The translations under genes and the position numbers were made by a program. A stretch of 64,000 nt of DNA from Stenotrophomonas nitritireducens (lineage in GTDB: Bacteria > Pseudomonadota > Gammaproteobacteria > Xanthomonadales > Xanthomonadaceae): contig NZ_CP016756.1 of NCBI RefSeq assembly GCF_001700965.1, positions 4,206,501 to 4,270,500 of the forward strand. The letters are read 5' to 3'. Under the pieces are notes generated by a model. The model was not told where the DNA came from. It saw nothing but the letters and a program-made list of their open reading frames with translations, and made no database searches. This document shows, piece by piece, positions 37,365 through 45,896 of this stretch. Positions within the stretch are counted from its first letter, which is position 1. Each line of letters begins with the position of its first letter.

Positions 37365-39746
37365 TCAGAATTCCTGCCAATCGGAGTCTGCTAGCTCGGC
37401 CACGGCGGTGGGGGCGTTGGCCCGGCGCCGTGGTGCAGGTGCCGGCGTACGCGCCGGCGCTGAGCGTTGCAGGGGCTCACGTTTGGCGACGCTAGTGCTG
37501 GCCACTACATCTGCCTCGTCGTCCTGATCCAGCAGAAACACCGAGACGACGCTGGCAAGCTGCGCGGCCTGTTCTTCCATCGAACGCGCCGAGGCGGTGG
37601 CTTCTTCCACCAGCGCGGCATTCTGCTGGGTGGTTTCGTCCATCTGCACGATGGTCTGGTTGACCTGTTCGATGCCGGCACTCTGCTCCTGCGAGGCAGC
37701 GGAGATTTCGGCCATGATGTCGGTCACGCGCTGCACCGAGGCGACGATTTCACCCATGGTGGTGCCGGCCTTTCGGACCAGGGCCGAGCCGTCGGCGACC
37801 TTGCCGACCGAATCGTCGATAAGGCCCTTGATCTCCTTGGCGGCACCGGCAGAACGCTGCGCCAGCGTGCGCACTTCGGAGGCGACCACGGCGAAGCCGC
37901 GGCCTTGTTCGCCGGCACGGGCGGCTTCCACCGCCGCGTTCAGGGCCAGGATGTTGGTCTGGAACGCGATGCCGTCGATGACCGAGATGATTTCGGCGAT
38001 TTTGCGCGAGGACTGCTCGATCTGGGTCATGGTGGTGACAACTTGACTGACCACTTCACCGCCCTGCGAGGCGACCGAGGCCGCACCGATGGCGAGCTGG
38101 TTGGCCTGCCGTGCGGATTCGGCGTTCTGGCGCACGGTGGAGGTCAGTTCCTCCATCGAGGCGGCGGTTTCTTCCAGGTTGGCGGCCTGCTGCTCGGTAC
38201 GGCGCGACAGGTCGTTGTTGCCGGCGGCAATCTCGGTGGCGGCCGAATTGATCGACACCGACGAATGCTTGATGCGGCCGACGATGCCGGTCAGCTGCTC
38301 GGCCGTGGCGTTGGCGTCGTCGCGCATGGTGGCGAACACGCCCTGGTAATCGCCGTGCATGCGTACGGTCAGGTCGCCACGCGAAAGTGCCGACAGCAGT
38401 GCCGAGATCTGTTCCAGGCTGCTGGCATTGGCGTCAAGCAGGCCGTTGATCTGGCTGGCCAGCTGCAGGAAGAAGCCATCCTTGTCAGCCGTTCCGATAC
38501 GACCACTGAGATCGCCGGCGGCGGCAGCCTCGATGATGCGCGCCACTTCCTTCTCGACCTGCGCTTCGGTGCTGCGGTCACGCCATTCGACCACGTGGCC
38601 GACCGGCTGGTTGTTGTCGTCGCGGATGACCGAAATGGTCTGTGCGAACTCGGCCTCGCCAAAGCGCATCTCGCGCTTGAACACGCCGGTTTTCTCCAGC
38701 GCTTCCATCACCTTGCCGTCTACTTCGCCACGGTGCTCCAGCACGGTGACCGGCTGGCCGATCAACGGCTTGCTGGCGTCGAAGTCGGTCAGGGTGCTGC
38801 TGAATTGCTGCTGGTGCTCGCTGAGCTTGTCGAGCAGGGCGCGGTTGGCGTAGACGATTTCCAGATCGTTGTTGGTCAGGAACACGCCGGTTGACGAATA
38901 GTCCAGCGCGGTGCGGATGCGCAGGTTCTCGTTGGCGATCACGGTTTCGCGCTCGATGCGTTCACGCAGATCGCGCTGCATGCGCTGCATGGCGCGCAGC
39001 AGGTCGCCCACTTCGTCGGCGCGGGAAACATCGATGGAACCATCCAGCTTGCCGCTTGCCACTTCGTTGGCGACATCCACCGCGCCGCGCATGGCCGCAA
39101 CCAGCGAGCGGGCGAACAGCCATACCAGCACCAGCCCGGCAGCACCGCCCAAAAGCACGGCGATGATGCCGACCAGGGCCGAGCTGCGGTAGGTTTCAGC
39201 AGCCTGCTTGGCCGCTGCCTGGGCGCGGAGATTGTCGTTGGCAGCCATTGCCTGCAGGGCGGAATAGGCCTTGCGGTGCAGGTCGCGGGTTTCGCCGACG
39301 AAGGTGTCGATGGCGTCATCCGGCAGGTCCAGAGCCAGCATCTCGCTCACCGCATCGTAGGAGGCTGCGGTCTTGCTCCAGTCGGCTACGAAGGTGTCGA
39401 ACAGCTTCTTCTGTTCCGGGTTGTCGATCAGCTTGGGATAGGCGGCGATGGCGGTGTCGATCTGCATGCGCAGTTCGGTCGCGCGCGCCTTGGCATCGGC
39501 TTTGACGTCGTCGCTGGCGCGTATCAGGCTCTGGTAGGACGCATTGCGATACTCGCTGACCATGCCGCTCAACTCACCGTTGGTGCGGAGGCTGGGCATG
39601 CGCTTTTCTGCAAGGTCGGTGGTGGCGTTGTTCAGTGAGTGCAGGCCGCGGTACGCGACGATGCCCTGCAACAACATGACGAACAGCACGACGCCGAAGG
39701 TAAGCATCAGCTTCGGCTTCAGTTTCAGCGAGTTGATCCACTGCAT
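37365..39746 (-). CDS. methyl-accepting chemotaxis protein with PAS domain
   Basis: 793 aa receptor. TM1 is at about 13-32 ([20 protein letters not shown]), followed by a four-helix-bundle periplasmic domain and TM2 at about 188-212. A HAMP domain follows, then a cytoplasmic PAS domain at about 275-390 ([20 protein letters not shown], then [20 protein letters not shown]), then a second HAMP-like stretch and the signalling hairpin. It ends SDWQEF, an xWxxF tether for CheR/CheB. Such receptors can sense both a periplasmic ligand and a cytoplasmic cue; the ligands here are unknown. It is preceded by a small OB-fold protein gene, probably co-transcribed from a sigma-28-type promoter. Confidence 0.95.
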   Translation of the reverse strand: MQWINSLKLKPKLMLTFGVVLFVMLLQGIVAYRGLHSLNNATTDLAEKRMPSLRTNGELSGMVSEYRNASYQSLIRASDDVKADAKARATELRMQIDTAIAAYPKLIDNPEQKKLFDTFVADWSKTAASYDAVSEMLALDLPDDAIDTFVGETRDLHRKAYSALQAMAANDNLRAQAAAKQAAETYRSSALVGIIAVLLGGAAGLVLVWLFARSLVAAMRGAVDVANEVASGKLDGSIDVSRADEVGDLLRAMQRMQRDLRERIERETVIANENLRIRTALDYSSTGVFLTNNDLEIVYANRALLDKLSEHQQQFSSTLTDFDASKPLIGQPVTVLEHRGEVDGKVMEALEKTGVFKREMRFGEAEFAQTISVIRDDNNQPVGHVVEWRDRSTEAQVEKEVARIIEAAAAGDLSGRIGTADKDGFFLQLASQINGLLDANASSLEQISALLSALSRGDLTVRMHGDYQGVFATMRDDANATAEQLTGIVGRIKHSSVSINSAATEIAAGNNDLSRRTEQQAANLEETAASMEELTSTVRQNAESARQANQLAIGAASVASQGGEVVSQVVTTMTQIEQSSRKIAEIISVIDGIAFQTNILALNAAVEAARAGEQGRGFAVVASEVRTLAQRSAGAAKEIKGLIDDSVGKVADGSALVRKAGTTMGEIVASVQRVTDIMAEISAASQEQSAGIEQVNQTIVQMDETTQQNAALVEEATASARSMEEQAAQLASVVSVFLLDQDDEADVVASTSVAKREPLQRSAPARTPAPAPRRRANAPTAVAELADSDWQEF

Positions 39747-39794
39747 CTTGCGCGATCTCCGGGAACAGGCCCTGCCATGTCACTGGCGCGGGAA

Positions 39795-39819
39795 GTCACG
39801 CCGACAATGCCGGCGTGAC
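39795..39819. repeat. inverted repeat between OB-fold gene and receptor gene
   Basis: GTCACGCCG and CGGCGTGAC arms around a 7-nt loop. No T run on the minus strand, so it is more likely an mRNA stem than a full terminator. Confidence 0.55.
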
Positions 39820-39829
39820 AAAAGGCGGA

Positions 39830-40213
39830 TTACTTGATGTTGGCCAGCTTCAGGTTGGCCGGCGAGGCGACTTCGATCTCGGCGCGCGAGGCATCGCGCT
39901 GGATCTTGCCGATCACGCAGACGGTCTTGCCTTCCAGCGTTTCCAGCGGGAATCCGAACTTGCTGCGGTTGCTGCCCGCGATGCGCGCGGAGAAGGTGTG
40001 GCGCGGGAACATGCCACCCATGTGCAGGAAGGTCGGCTGGCCCTCGGAGCCTTCCGCATAGCGTGCCTTTTCAACCTTGCCGCAGACCATGCCGTCCTTG
40101 CCGGCGAAGCGGGCGGCGCTTTCCGGTGGAATCATCTCGGCATCGGCGGCAGCGTCGAAGGCGACGGTGGCCAATACGGTGGCAGCAAACAGCGGAAGCA
40201 GGTGCTTGTACAT
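39830..40213 (-). CDS. small exported OB-fold-like protein of unknown function
   Basis: 127 aa with a Sec signal peptide (MYKHLLPLFAATVLATVAFD, cleavage near AAADA). The mature part resembles the short OB-fold nucleic-acid-binding-like domains found in exported proteins: AGKDGMVCGKVEKARYAEG, a Cys-containing strand VCVIGKIQRD and an IEVASPANLKL end. No function is assigned. It follows a sigma-28-type promoter and precedes a chemoreceptor gene by 83 nt, so an accessory role in the chemotaxis unit is possible but only inferred from position. ATG at 40213 has GGAG upstream. Confidence 0.7.
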   Translation of the reverse strand: MYKHLLPLFAATVLATVAFDAAADAEMIPPESAARFAGKDGMVCGKVEKARYAEGSEGQPTFLHMGGMFPRHTFSARIAGSNRSKFGFPLETLEGKTVCVIGKIQRDASRAEIEVASPANLKLANIK

Positions 40214-40268
40214 CGGAAACTCCGGGATGAGGAAGTAGGGCCGGTCGGGGAGGACGGGCATGCAAGGG

Positions 40269-40295
40269 CTATCGGCCCCGATTTGTCGTGCTTGA
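40269..40295 (-). promoter_or_regulatory. sigma-28 (FliA)-type promoter
   Basis: Minus strand TCAAGCAC-N11-GCCGATAG compared with the known consensus TAAAGTTT-N11-GCCGATAA. It lies 55 nt upstream of the OB-fold protein gene that precedes a receptor gene. Confidence 0.65.
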
Positions 40296-40337
40296 ATTGC
40301 ATGCGCGAAACTGTGACCAGTTCCGCAGATGCACGTG

Positions 40338-40829
40338 TCAGGCGGCTTCTTCGGCGGTGCTTGGCTGGCCGAGATCGGCGGTGTCAAGCAGGGTTTCGAT
40401 ATCCAGCAGGATCAACATGCGGTCGTCCTGGGTGCCGATGCCGGAGATGAAGCGGGTATCGACGGCGGCACCGAATTCCGGTGTCGGGCGGATCTGATCG
40501 GCATTGAGCGGGATCACATCCGAAACGCTGTCCACCACGATGCCGACCACGCGGTCTTCGACATTGAGCACGATCATCACGGTGAAGGCGTCATAGCGGG
40601 CCTCGTCCAGGCGCAGCTTCAGGCGCAGGTCGATGACCGGCACGATGGTGCCGCGCAGGTTGATCACGCCCTTGATGTAGTCCGGTGCATCCGGCACCCG
40701 GGTAACCGCGTCATAGCCGCGGATTTCCTGGACCTTGAGGATGTCCACGCCGTAGTGCTCGTTGCCGAGGGTGAAGCTGAGGTATTCGCCGCCGGTGCTG
40801 TCCGGGGCGGTGCTGCGGGAGTCATTCAT
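40338..40829 (-). CDS. cheW: chemotaxis coupling protein
   Basis: 163 aa single CheW domain that connects receptors to CheA kinase. Typical blocks are YLSFTLGNEHYGVDILKVQE, IRGYDAVTRVPDAPDYIKGV, INLRGTIVPVIDLRLKL and VVGIVVDSVSDV. ATG at 40829 is used because it gives the usual length and has AGGA upstream; the longer frame runs through the promoter. It is monocistronic or nearly so, with the best sigma-28-type promoter in the window about 50 nt upstream. Confidence 0.97.
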   Translation of the reverse strand: MNDSRSTAPDSTGGEYLSFTLGNEHYGVDILKVQEIRGYDAVTRVPDAPDYIKGVINLRGTIVPVIDLRLKLRLDEARYDAFTVMIVLNVEDRVVGIVVDSVSDVIPLNADQIRPTPEFGAAVDTRFISGIGTQDDRMLILLDIETLLDTADLGQPSTAEEAA

Positions 40830-40879
40830 GGCGGATCCTGGTCCTGGCGGGCTGCCGATGTGATGCGGCTGATGCACCG

Positions 40880-40906
40880 GTATCGGCGTTGGCGGCCGGG
40901 ACTTTA
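40880..40906 (-). promoter_or_regulatory. sigma-28 (FliA)-type promoter of cheW
   Basis: Minus strand TAAAGTCC-N11-GCCGATAC: six of eight matches in the -35 and seven of eight in the -10 against the E. coli consensus, with exact 11-bp spacing. Confidence 0.8.
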
Positions 40907-41268
40907 GGTGCCAGGGCAGGAATCTCGACGGTGGCACGGGAAGACGGCCAGTGTTGCCATGCGTTGGGCCCGTGGTGCGCCGTTCTGTCTTGGGTCCCGA
41001 CGCTCATCTACTCTGCCAGCCGGTAGCGCTAGCCGGCAGCCGGAATACCGTGTGTATCTGCGCTTGCGGGCGGGGTTTTGCCAGCCAGTGTTTCCCCGTT
41101 GCTGGGAGCTGAGGTTCACGCCCTGCCGGTTGGAGATGCAGACCAGATTCGCGTTACGGAGCGATTTCCACTCTCGTAGGGGCGCTGGCCCCGGGCGGCC
41201 GCAACAAGGCCAGATCCGGTTATGCAGCCTCTCACCCTCGATGCAGTTGCCGGAGCGGGGCGTGCGGC
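40907..41268. other. spacer between cheW promoter and ycgR-like gene
   Basis: About 360 bp without a recognised gene. It contains GC-rich short palindromes (GCCGGTAGCGCTAGCCGGC near 41018-41038 and CTGGCCCCGGGCGGCC near 41186) but no clear terminator. Confidence 0.45.
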
Positions 41269-42039
41269 TCAGTCGCCGTTGCTGCGCGCTTTGCGCAGGC
41301 GGTCAATCCTGAAGATATAGCGCTGGATGATGTTGTCGGCGCCGCGCGGCAGGTCGTCAAAACGCAGGCCGATGCGGGTCATCTCGGCACCGTTGGGCTG
41401 CTTCTGCTGGCGCAGGTTGCAGACCACCAGCGGAGTTTTCACCGAACCGCCTTCCGGGATTTCGAGTACGCAACCGTTGTACCGACTCTGCAGCTTGAGC
41501 AGGTTCTGCTCCGGCGGCAGCAGCAGGGCAATACCACCAGCGCTGATGTCCAGCACCCGCCAGCGGCTGGGCTCGCCGCCGTCCGGATCAGGCAGCACGC
41601 AGTAGGGCGAGTCGCCCACCGGCGTTTCCAGCCGATAGAACTCGCGCCGCTGCAGGTGGTACACCTCCTCCGGCAATGGCACCTCGAACGCGACGTGGTC
41701 GCCACGCTCGACGCGGCGCGGGCCGTGCAGCTGGAAGCGCACCATCACCTTGTCCACCTGGCCGAAGCAGAGCAGGGTGCTGGCTGTTTCCACGGCGCGG
41801 TTGATCGAAGGCACCGGGCTGGCATCCAGCATCAGGCCTTGCATGTCCACTTCCAGCACCGCCGAGGGGAAGGACTGATCGCGGCCGTCCGGATGGACGT
41901 TGACCATCGAACGCTGATCGATCATGCCCTGCAGCAGGTGCCGTACCTGGTGCGGATTGCGCACCATGTAGCGGTCGTCGGCATACAGCTTGCCGGCGTG
42001 GGGCGAGGGCATGGGTGCAGGCGATTCGTGGTCGGGCAT
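41269..42039 (-). CDS. ycgR: PilZ-domain flagellar brake protein, YcgR family
   Basis: 256 aa. An N-terminal YcgR-type domain runs to about residue 125 (NPHQVRHLLQGMIDQRSMVN). The C-terminal PilZ domain has both cyclic-di-GMP motifs: R132-x3-R136 in RREFYRLETP and D164-x-S166-x2-G169 in LDISAGGIAL. When bound to c-di-GMP, YcgR proteins slow or bias the flagellar motor, linking biofilm and motility decisions. ATG at 42039 gives the usual family length; a TTG at 42093 is possible. A sigma-28-type promoter lies 61 nt upstream, as expected for a late flagellar gene. Confidence 0.9.
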   Translation of the reverse strand: MPDHESPAPMPSPHAGKLYADDRYMVRNPHQVRHLLQGMIDQRSMVNVHPDGRDQSFPSAVLEVDMQGLMLDASPVPSINRAVETASTLLCFGQVDKVMVRFQLHGPRRVERGDHVAFEVPLPEEVYHLQRREFYRLETPVGDSPYCVLPDPDGGEPSRWRVLDISAGGIALLLPPEQNLLKLQSRYNGCVLEIPEGGSVKTPLVVCNLRQQKQPNGAEMTRIGLRFDDLPRGADNIIQRYIFRIDRLRKARSNGD

Positions 42040-42099
42040 GGACACGGTATGGGTTGGCCGAGGAGCAATGTGGCCGTGCTGAAGGCGCCACAAACTGTG

Positions 42100-42126
42100 A
42101 TAACGGCCGCCTTTTTAACATCTTTA
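42100..42126 (-). promoter_or_regulatory. sigma-28 (FliA)-type promoter of the ycgR-like gene
   Basis: Minus strand TAAAGATG-N11-GCCGTTAT. The divergent methyltransferase start is 250 bp away; the AT-rich stretch 42255-42330 probably holds its promoter. Confidence 0.7.
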
Positions 42127-42376
42127 GGCGGCCTGTTACGACCCTGCAGGCCAATACGGAAGATCCGCGCGCCGCGGACCCGGAAAGCGCCAGCGATGAC
42201 CGCTCATGGGGTGGATTTTCGGGTGCAGACGCGTGACCAGCGGTGAGACAGAGGCGTAAATTTTTTTCAAACGGCGGTAAATAGTTAGAAACAGTGATGA
42301 TCACCACGGTTTAACATGTTCCTATTCGTGAGCATCTGCAACTTCCGGGCAGTACCCTCACAGCAAGGGAACAGCA

Positions 42377-43129
42377 ATGAGCAGGGAAGCCGCAGATCAA
42401 TTTGATCAGTTGGGCGCTCTCTACGAGGACATGGCGACGTGGCCATTCCGCAAGTACATCGAAACGCCGAGCGTATTTGCCGCGCTGGGGTCGCTTGATG
42501 GGCTGGACGTTCTGGAGTACGGCTGCGGCAGCGGCTATTACTCGCGCCTGTTGAAGCGCGCGGGCGCACGCACGGTGGTGGGTTACGACCTTGCCGAGGG
42601 AATGCTCGACTATGCACGCCGCTGCGCGCAGCGCGACGGGCTGGATATCGACTTCCGCAGTGCGCTGGATGAAACCTGTCGCGGAAACTTCGATCTGGTG
42701 CTGGCTGTCTACGTATTGCCTTATGCCACCACAGCGCCCGAACTGGAGCAGATGACCGCCGAGATGATGGCGCCGCTGCGGCCCGGCGGGCGGCTGGTGG
42801 CGCTGCCGATCCATCCGCGTTATGAACCCGATCCGGACTATTACGCCGGCTGCGGTTTCACCTTGACGCCGGACGACAGCGCCGCTCCTTACCAGGAGGG
42901 CGGGCGTCTGCGCTTGGACCTGCGTTATCGCCAGTACGATGCCAGCGTGCATGCCTGGTACTGGTCGCAGCAGGCGATCGAAGCGGGGCTGCGCAAGGCC
43001 GGTGCCGCGTCGATCCAGTGGTCCAATCCCAGCCTTGTTGCCGGCCACGATCTGGCCGGGGTGCCTCCGGCATTGCAGGCGTATGTCGATAAGCCGCACG
43101 CGGCGATCGTCGAGTGTCGCAAGCGCTGA
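42377..43129 (+). CDS. class I SAM-dependent methyltransferase
   Basis: 250 aa. Rossmann methyltransferase with motif I in VLEYGCGSGYYSRLLKRAGA, motif II-type VVGYDLAEGMLDYA, and LVLAVYVLPYATTAPELEQM followed by LRPGGRLVALP. The N-terminus (QFDQLGALYEDMATWPFRKY) is typical of small-molecule methyltransferases. It has a good ribosome site (AAGGGAA) and is the first of three plus-strand genes set inside a minus-strand chemotaxis island. The substrate is unknown. Weak resemblance to methyltransferases of natural-product pathways is the only hint. Confidence 0.85.
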   Translation: MSREAADQFDQLGALYEDMATWPFRKYIETPSVFAALGSLDGLDVLEYGCGSGYYSRLLKRAGARTVVGYDLAEGMLDYARRCAQRDGLDIDFRSALDETCRGNFDLVLAVYVLPYATTAPELEQMTAEMMAPLRPGGRLVALPIHPRYEPDPDYYAGCGFTLTPDDSAAPYQEGGRLRLDLRYRQYDASVHAWYWSQQAIEAGLRKAGAASIQWSNPSLVAGHDLAGVPPALQAYVDKPHAAIVECRKR

Positions 43130-43240
43130 CAGCGGTGGCCGGAAGTAGCTTTTACCGGCAGGGCGTGCGCTTTCACTGAACCATCTCTTCGCTGCCCCGA
43201 TGCCCATATCGGGGTATTGGGCGATCCCGAGGACTGGCCA

Positions 43241-44269
43241 ATGTCCATTGAAGTGGAAATCCTGCATTCCATCGAAGCGGTGGATGAGGCCGAATACCGT
43301 GCGTTTCATCAGGCAAGCGGTGCCTCGTTCTTCTACGACTGGCGCTTCCTCTGCGCTGCTGAACGTTCGCCATTGTTGGCCATCCAGGGGGCGTTCTACC
43401 TGCTGGCGCGCGATGGTGGGCAGCTGGTGGGCTTCGTGCCTGCCTATCTGCAGTCGGTGCGGACGGTGGACCCATTCGGCTTGTTGGCGCGCACCGCAGG
43501 GATTGAAAGCGACCGTGCGCAATGCGCGCTTTTCAGCCACGTCATGCACTGCTTTGACAGTGAGGTGGTGACGCTGGGGGAGGCGGCGGCTGTCGTCGAG
43601 CAGGCATTGGTGGCCGCCTTGAAAGCGCAGGCGACAAAACTGGATGTGCACTACGTCGGGGTGCTGAATGTAGCCGATGCCCAGGCGCGGCTGCGGCTGG
43701 CGGAGCAGGGCCTGGTGGTGCGCTATCTGGTGGACCGCTATTACATGGACATGACGCGGTTTGGCGATTTTGCCGCAGTGGTCAAGGCGCTGCCCAAGGA
43801 CGGCCGCTACGAAATGACCCGGCAGCTGCGCAAGTTCGCTGCCGGTGCCGGTGTGATCAACATGCACAGCCCGCCGTTCGATGACCGTCTGGAACAGCTG
43901 ACCGAGTTGTGCCAGCAGACCACGGCCCGCAACGGCACCCCGCAGTACTTTCCGGCGCAGACACTGGCACGCTTTGTACGCACCTGTGATGGACTGATAC
44001 GGCTGGTGCTGGTGGAAGACCAGGGCAGGGTGGTGGGCGGCCTCATCTGCTTTCTGGATGGCAGCTTGATGTGCATCTGGTCAGCCGGCATGCGCTACGA
44101 CCTCACCGACTACAGCCCCTACACGGTCAGTTTCGCCTACGCCTACGAATGGGCCTTGGGCGCCGGCATCCGCACCATCGAAGCGGGCCGCTTGAATGCG
44201 CGCATCAAGACCCGCCTGGGCTTGCAGCCGTTGCCACTGTATTCGGCGACCAGTGCCGTTGCCGCCTGA
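43241..44269 (+). CDS. acyltransferase-like protein (GNAT / FemAB-like, peptidogalycan-biosynthesis type)
   Basis: 342 aa. Double-GNAT-like architecture: an N-terminal half with FYDWRFLCAAERSPLLAI and FVPAYLQSVRTVDPFGLLAR, and a C-terminal half with MTRQLRKFAAGAGV, VLVEDQGRVVGGLICFLDG and TIEAGRLNARIKTRLGLQPL. This pattern is typical of proteins annotated as GNAT or peptidogalycan biosynthesis, which may transfer acyl or aminoacyl groups. The actual reaction is unknown. ATG at 43241 has GAGG upstream and is preferred to 43217. It lies 111 nt after the methyltransferase and 30 nt before the flavoenzyme, in a probable operon. Confidence 0.75.
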   Translation: MSIEVEILHSIEAVDEAEYRAFHQASGASFFYDWRFLCAAERSPLLAIQGAFYLLARDGGQLVGFVPAYLQSVRTVDPFGLLARTAGIESDRAQCALFSHVMHCFDSEVVTLGEAAAVVEQALVAALKAQATKLDVHYVGVLNVADAQARLRLAEQGLVVRYLVDRYYMDMTRFGDFAAVVKALPKDGRYEMTRQLRKFAAGAGVINMHSPPFDDRLEQLTELCQQTTARNGTPQYFPAQTLARFVRTCDGLIRLVLVEDQGRVVGGLICFLDGSLMCIWSAGMRYDLTDYSPYTVSFAYAYEWALGAGIRTIEAGRLNARIKTRLGLQPLPLYSATSAVAA

Positions 44270-44299
44270 TCCTCCTCTCGAACGATCCTGGAAACCGCC

Positions 44300-45685
44300 A
44301 TGGAACCGCAGCACGCAAAGACCCTGCCGGACGACTACCGTGCGTTCTCGCAGACATTGGAAGGCAAGGTCAGGTCGCGCCATCACGCCGAGTACGCCAG
44401 CTGGTATTACAGCACCGCATGGAACCGGCGCCATTTCGAGCGCTACCCGGAATACATCGTGCGTGCCGCCTCGGTCGACGATATGATCAAGAGCGTCAAT
44501 TTCGCCCGCCGGCATGGACTGGGCATTGCGGTGAAGGGTTCCGGGCACAGCTATGCCGGGAGCTTTCTGCAGCAGGGCGGGCTGCTGCTGGATCTGGCCG
44601 CGCTCAACACGATGGAAATTCACCCGGACCAGGACGCGGTGACGGTTGGGCCGGGCGTCACCAGCGCGCAGCTGTCGCAGGCCCTGGCAGACCAGGGTCG
44701 GGCATTTCCGACCGGTCACGGTGCAAACGTGGGGATCTCCGGCTTTCTGCTCGGCGGCGGCTTGGGCATCAACTGCGACGCCTGGGGTGGCATGAGTACC
44801 TTCAACATCCGTGCGTTGGATGTGGTTACCGCCGACGGCCAGTTGCTGCACGTCAGCGAGACGGAAAACGCCGAGCTGCTGTGGGCGGCACGCGGCGGTG
44901 GCCCTTGCCTGTTCTTTGTGGTGGTGCGGTTCCATCTCAGGACCTGGCCGGCCGTATCGGCGATGCGGGCACGCAGTTACGGCGTGGATGCCGCAAACAT
45001 CAGGCCGCTGTTGATGGCGCTGTGCGCGCGCCGGGACGACCATCGTGTCCAGATCATGCTCGCCGTAGGCGGCGCTGCCGGTCTGCCTGCCGGCCTGAGC
45101 GTGAACGTGTTCTGTGACGATGCGGCCCAGACAGCGGCGCTGCACGAGACCCTGTGCAGCGACATCGCATCATGGGTCGGTGCGTTCACCGAGCAGGCCC
45201 TGGATGGCTTCGAGCCGATTTACCGGCAGACAGAACAGGCCATGGTCAGCAAGCGCTACCGGGCCGACAACATCATGACCGATGCAGCCGGCAAGGCCGC
45301 CGAGCTGCTGCTGGCCGGCATGCAGGCGCGGCCATCGCCGGCCACCTTCAGCCTGCTGATACTGCGGCCAAATCATGAGCATGACGACGCGGCCTTCTCG
45401 GTCCATGGACGGCTTTCGGTGTCGACCTACGCACAATGGGATGACGAGGCTGCGGACGAGGCGAACCAGCAGTGGCTGCGTGGCGTATATGACCAACTGG
45501 CACCGCTGGCTAACGGCAGCTATATCAACGAATTCGATCTTGAGAGCCGTTCCAATGAGGTTGCCACCTGCTATTCGGCCGACGCCTGGCGGCGCCTGCA
45601 GAAATTGCGGCAACGTTATGACGCGCACGGTGTGTTCCCGGGGGTCGCAAGCTTGGCCGCGGACGCAAGTGAGCGCACTGCCTGA
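44300..45685 (+). CDS. FAD-linked oxidoreductase, berberine bridge enzyme-like
   Basis: 461 aa PCMH-type flavoprotein. The FAD domain includes RAASVDDMIKSVNFARRHGL, KGSGHSYAG with H83 in the position that covalently binds FAD, VTVGPGVTSAQL and GFLLGGGLGINCDAWGG. The family's second attachment site, a Cys before PTV, is replaced (GRAFPTGHGANVGISG), so attachment is probably through His alone. The C-terminal BBE-type segment is present (YGSYINEFDLE-like text as SYINEFDLESRSNEVATCY). Such enzymes oxidise alcohols, sugars or secondary metabolites. It is the last gene of the three-gene cassette. Confidence 0.88.
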   Translation: MEPQHAKTLPDDYRAFSQTLEGKVRSRHHAEYASWYYSTAWNRRHFERYPEYIVRAASVDDMIKSVNFARRHGLGIAVKGSGHSYAGSFLQQGGLLLDLAALNTMEIHPDQDAVTVGPGVTSAQLSQALADQGRAFPTGHGANVGISGFLLGGGLGINCDAWGGMSTFNIRALDVVTADGQLLHVSETENAELLWAARGGGPCLFFVVVRFHLRTWPAVSAMRARSYGVDAANIRPLLMALCARRDDHRVQIMLAVGGAAGLPAGLSVNVFCDDAAQTAALHETLCSDIASWVGAFTEQALDGFEPIYRQTEQAMVSKRYRADNIMTDAAGKAAELLLAGMQARPSPATFSLLILRPNHEHDDAAFSVHGRLSVSTYAQWDDEAADEANQQWLRGVYDQLAPLANGSYINEFDLESRSNEVATCYSADAWRRLQKLRQRYDAHGVFPGVASLAADASERTA

Positions 45686-45896
45686 GCGCAGCGGCGAACC
45701 GGTGCGCTGCGGCAATCTGGTGTGGCCTTTCTTTAGGGAGGTTGCGCGCGAGCTGCCAGGCTTGATGACGCGCTCAACCGGGTGTCGCCAGCCTGCAATG
45801 CGCGAACGCGGCACTTCTGCCGACGCGCTCGCGCCTTGCGGTAGTCGGACATTTCAGCGTTGGGCGGGCGCACTCGCACCCGCCGCCCGCATCGGC

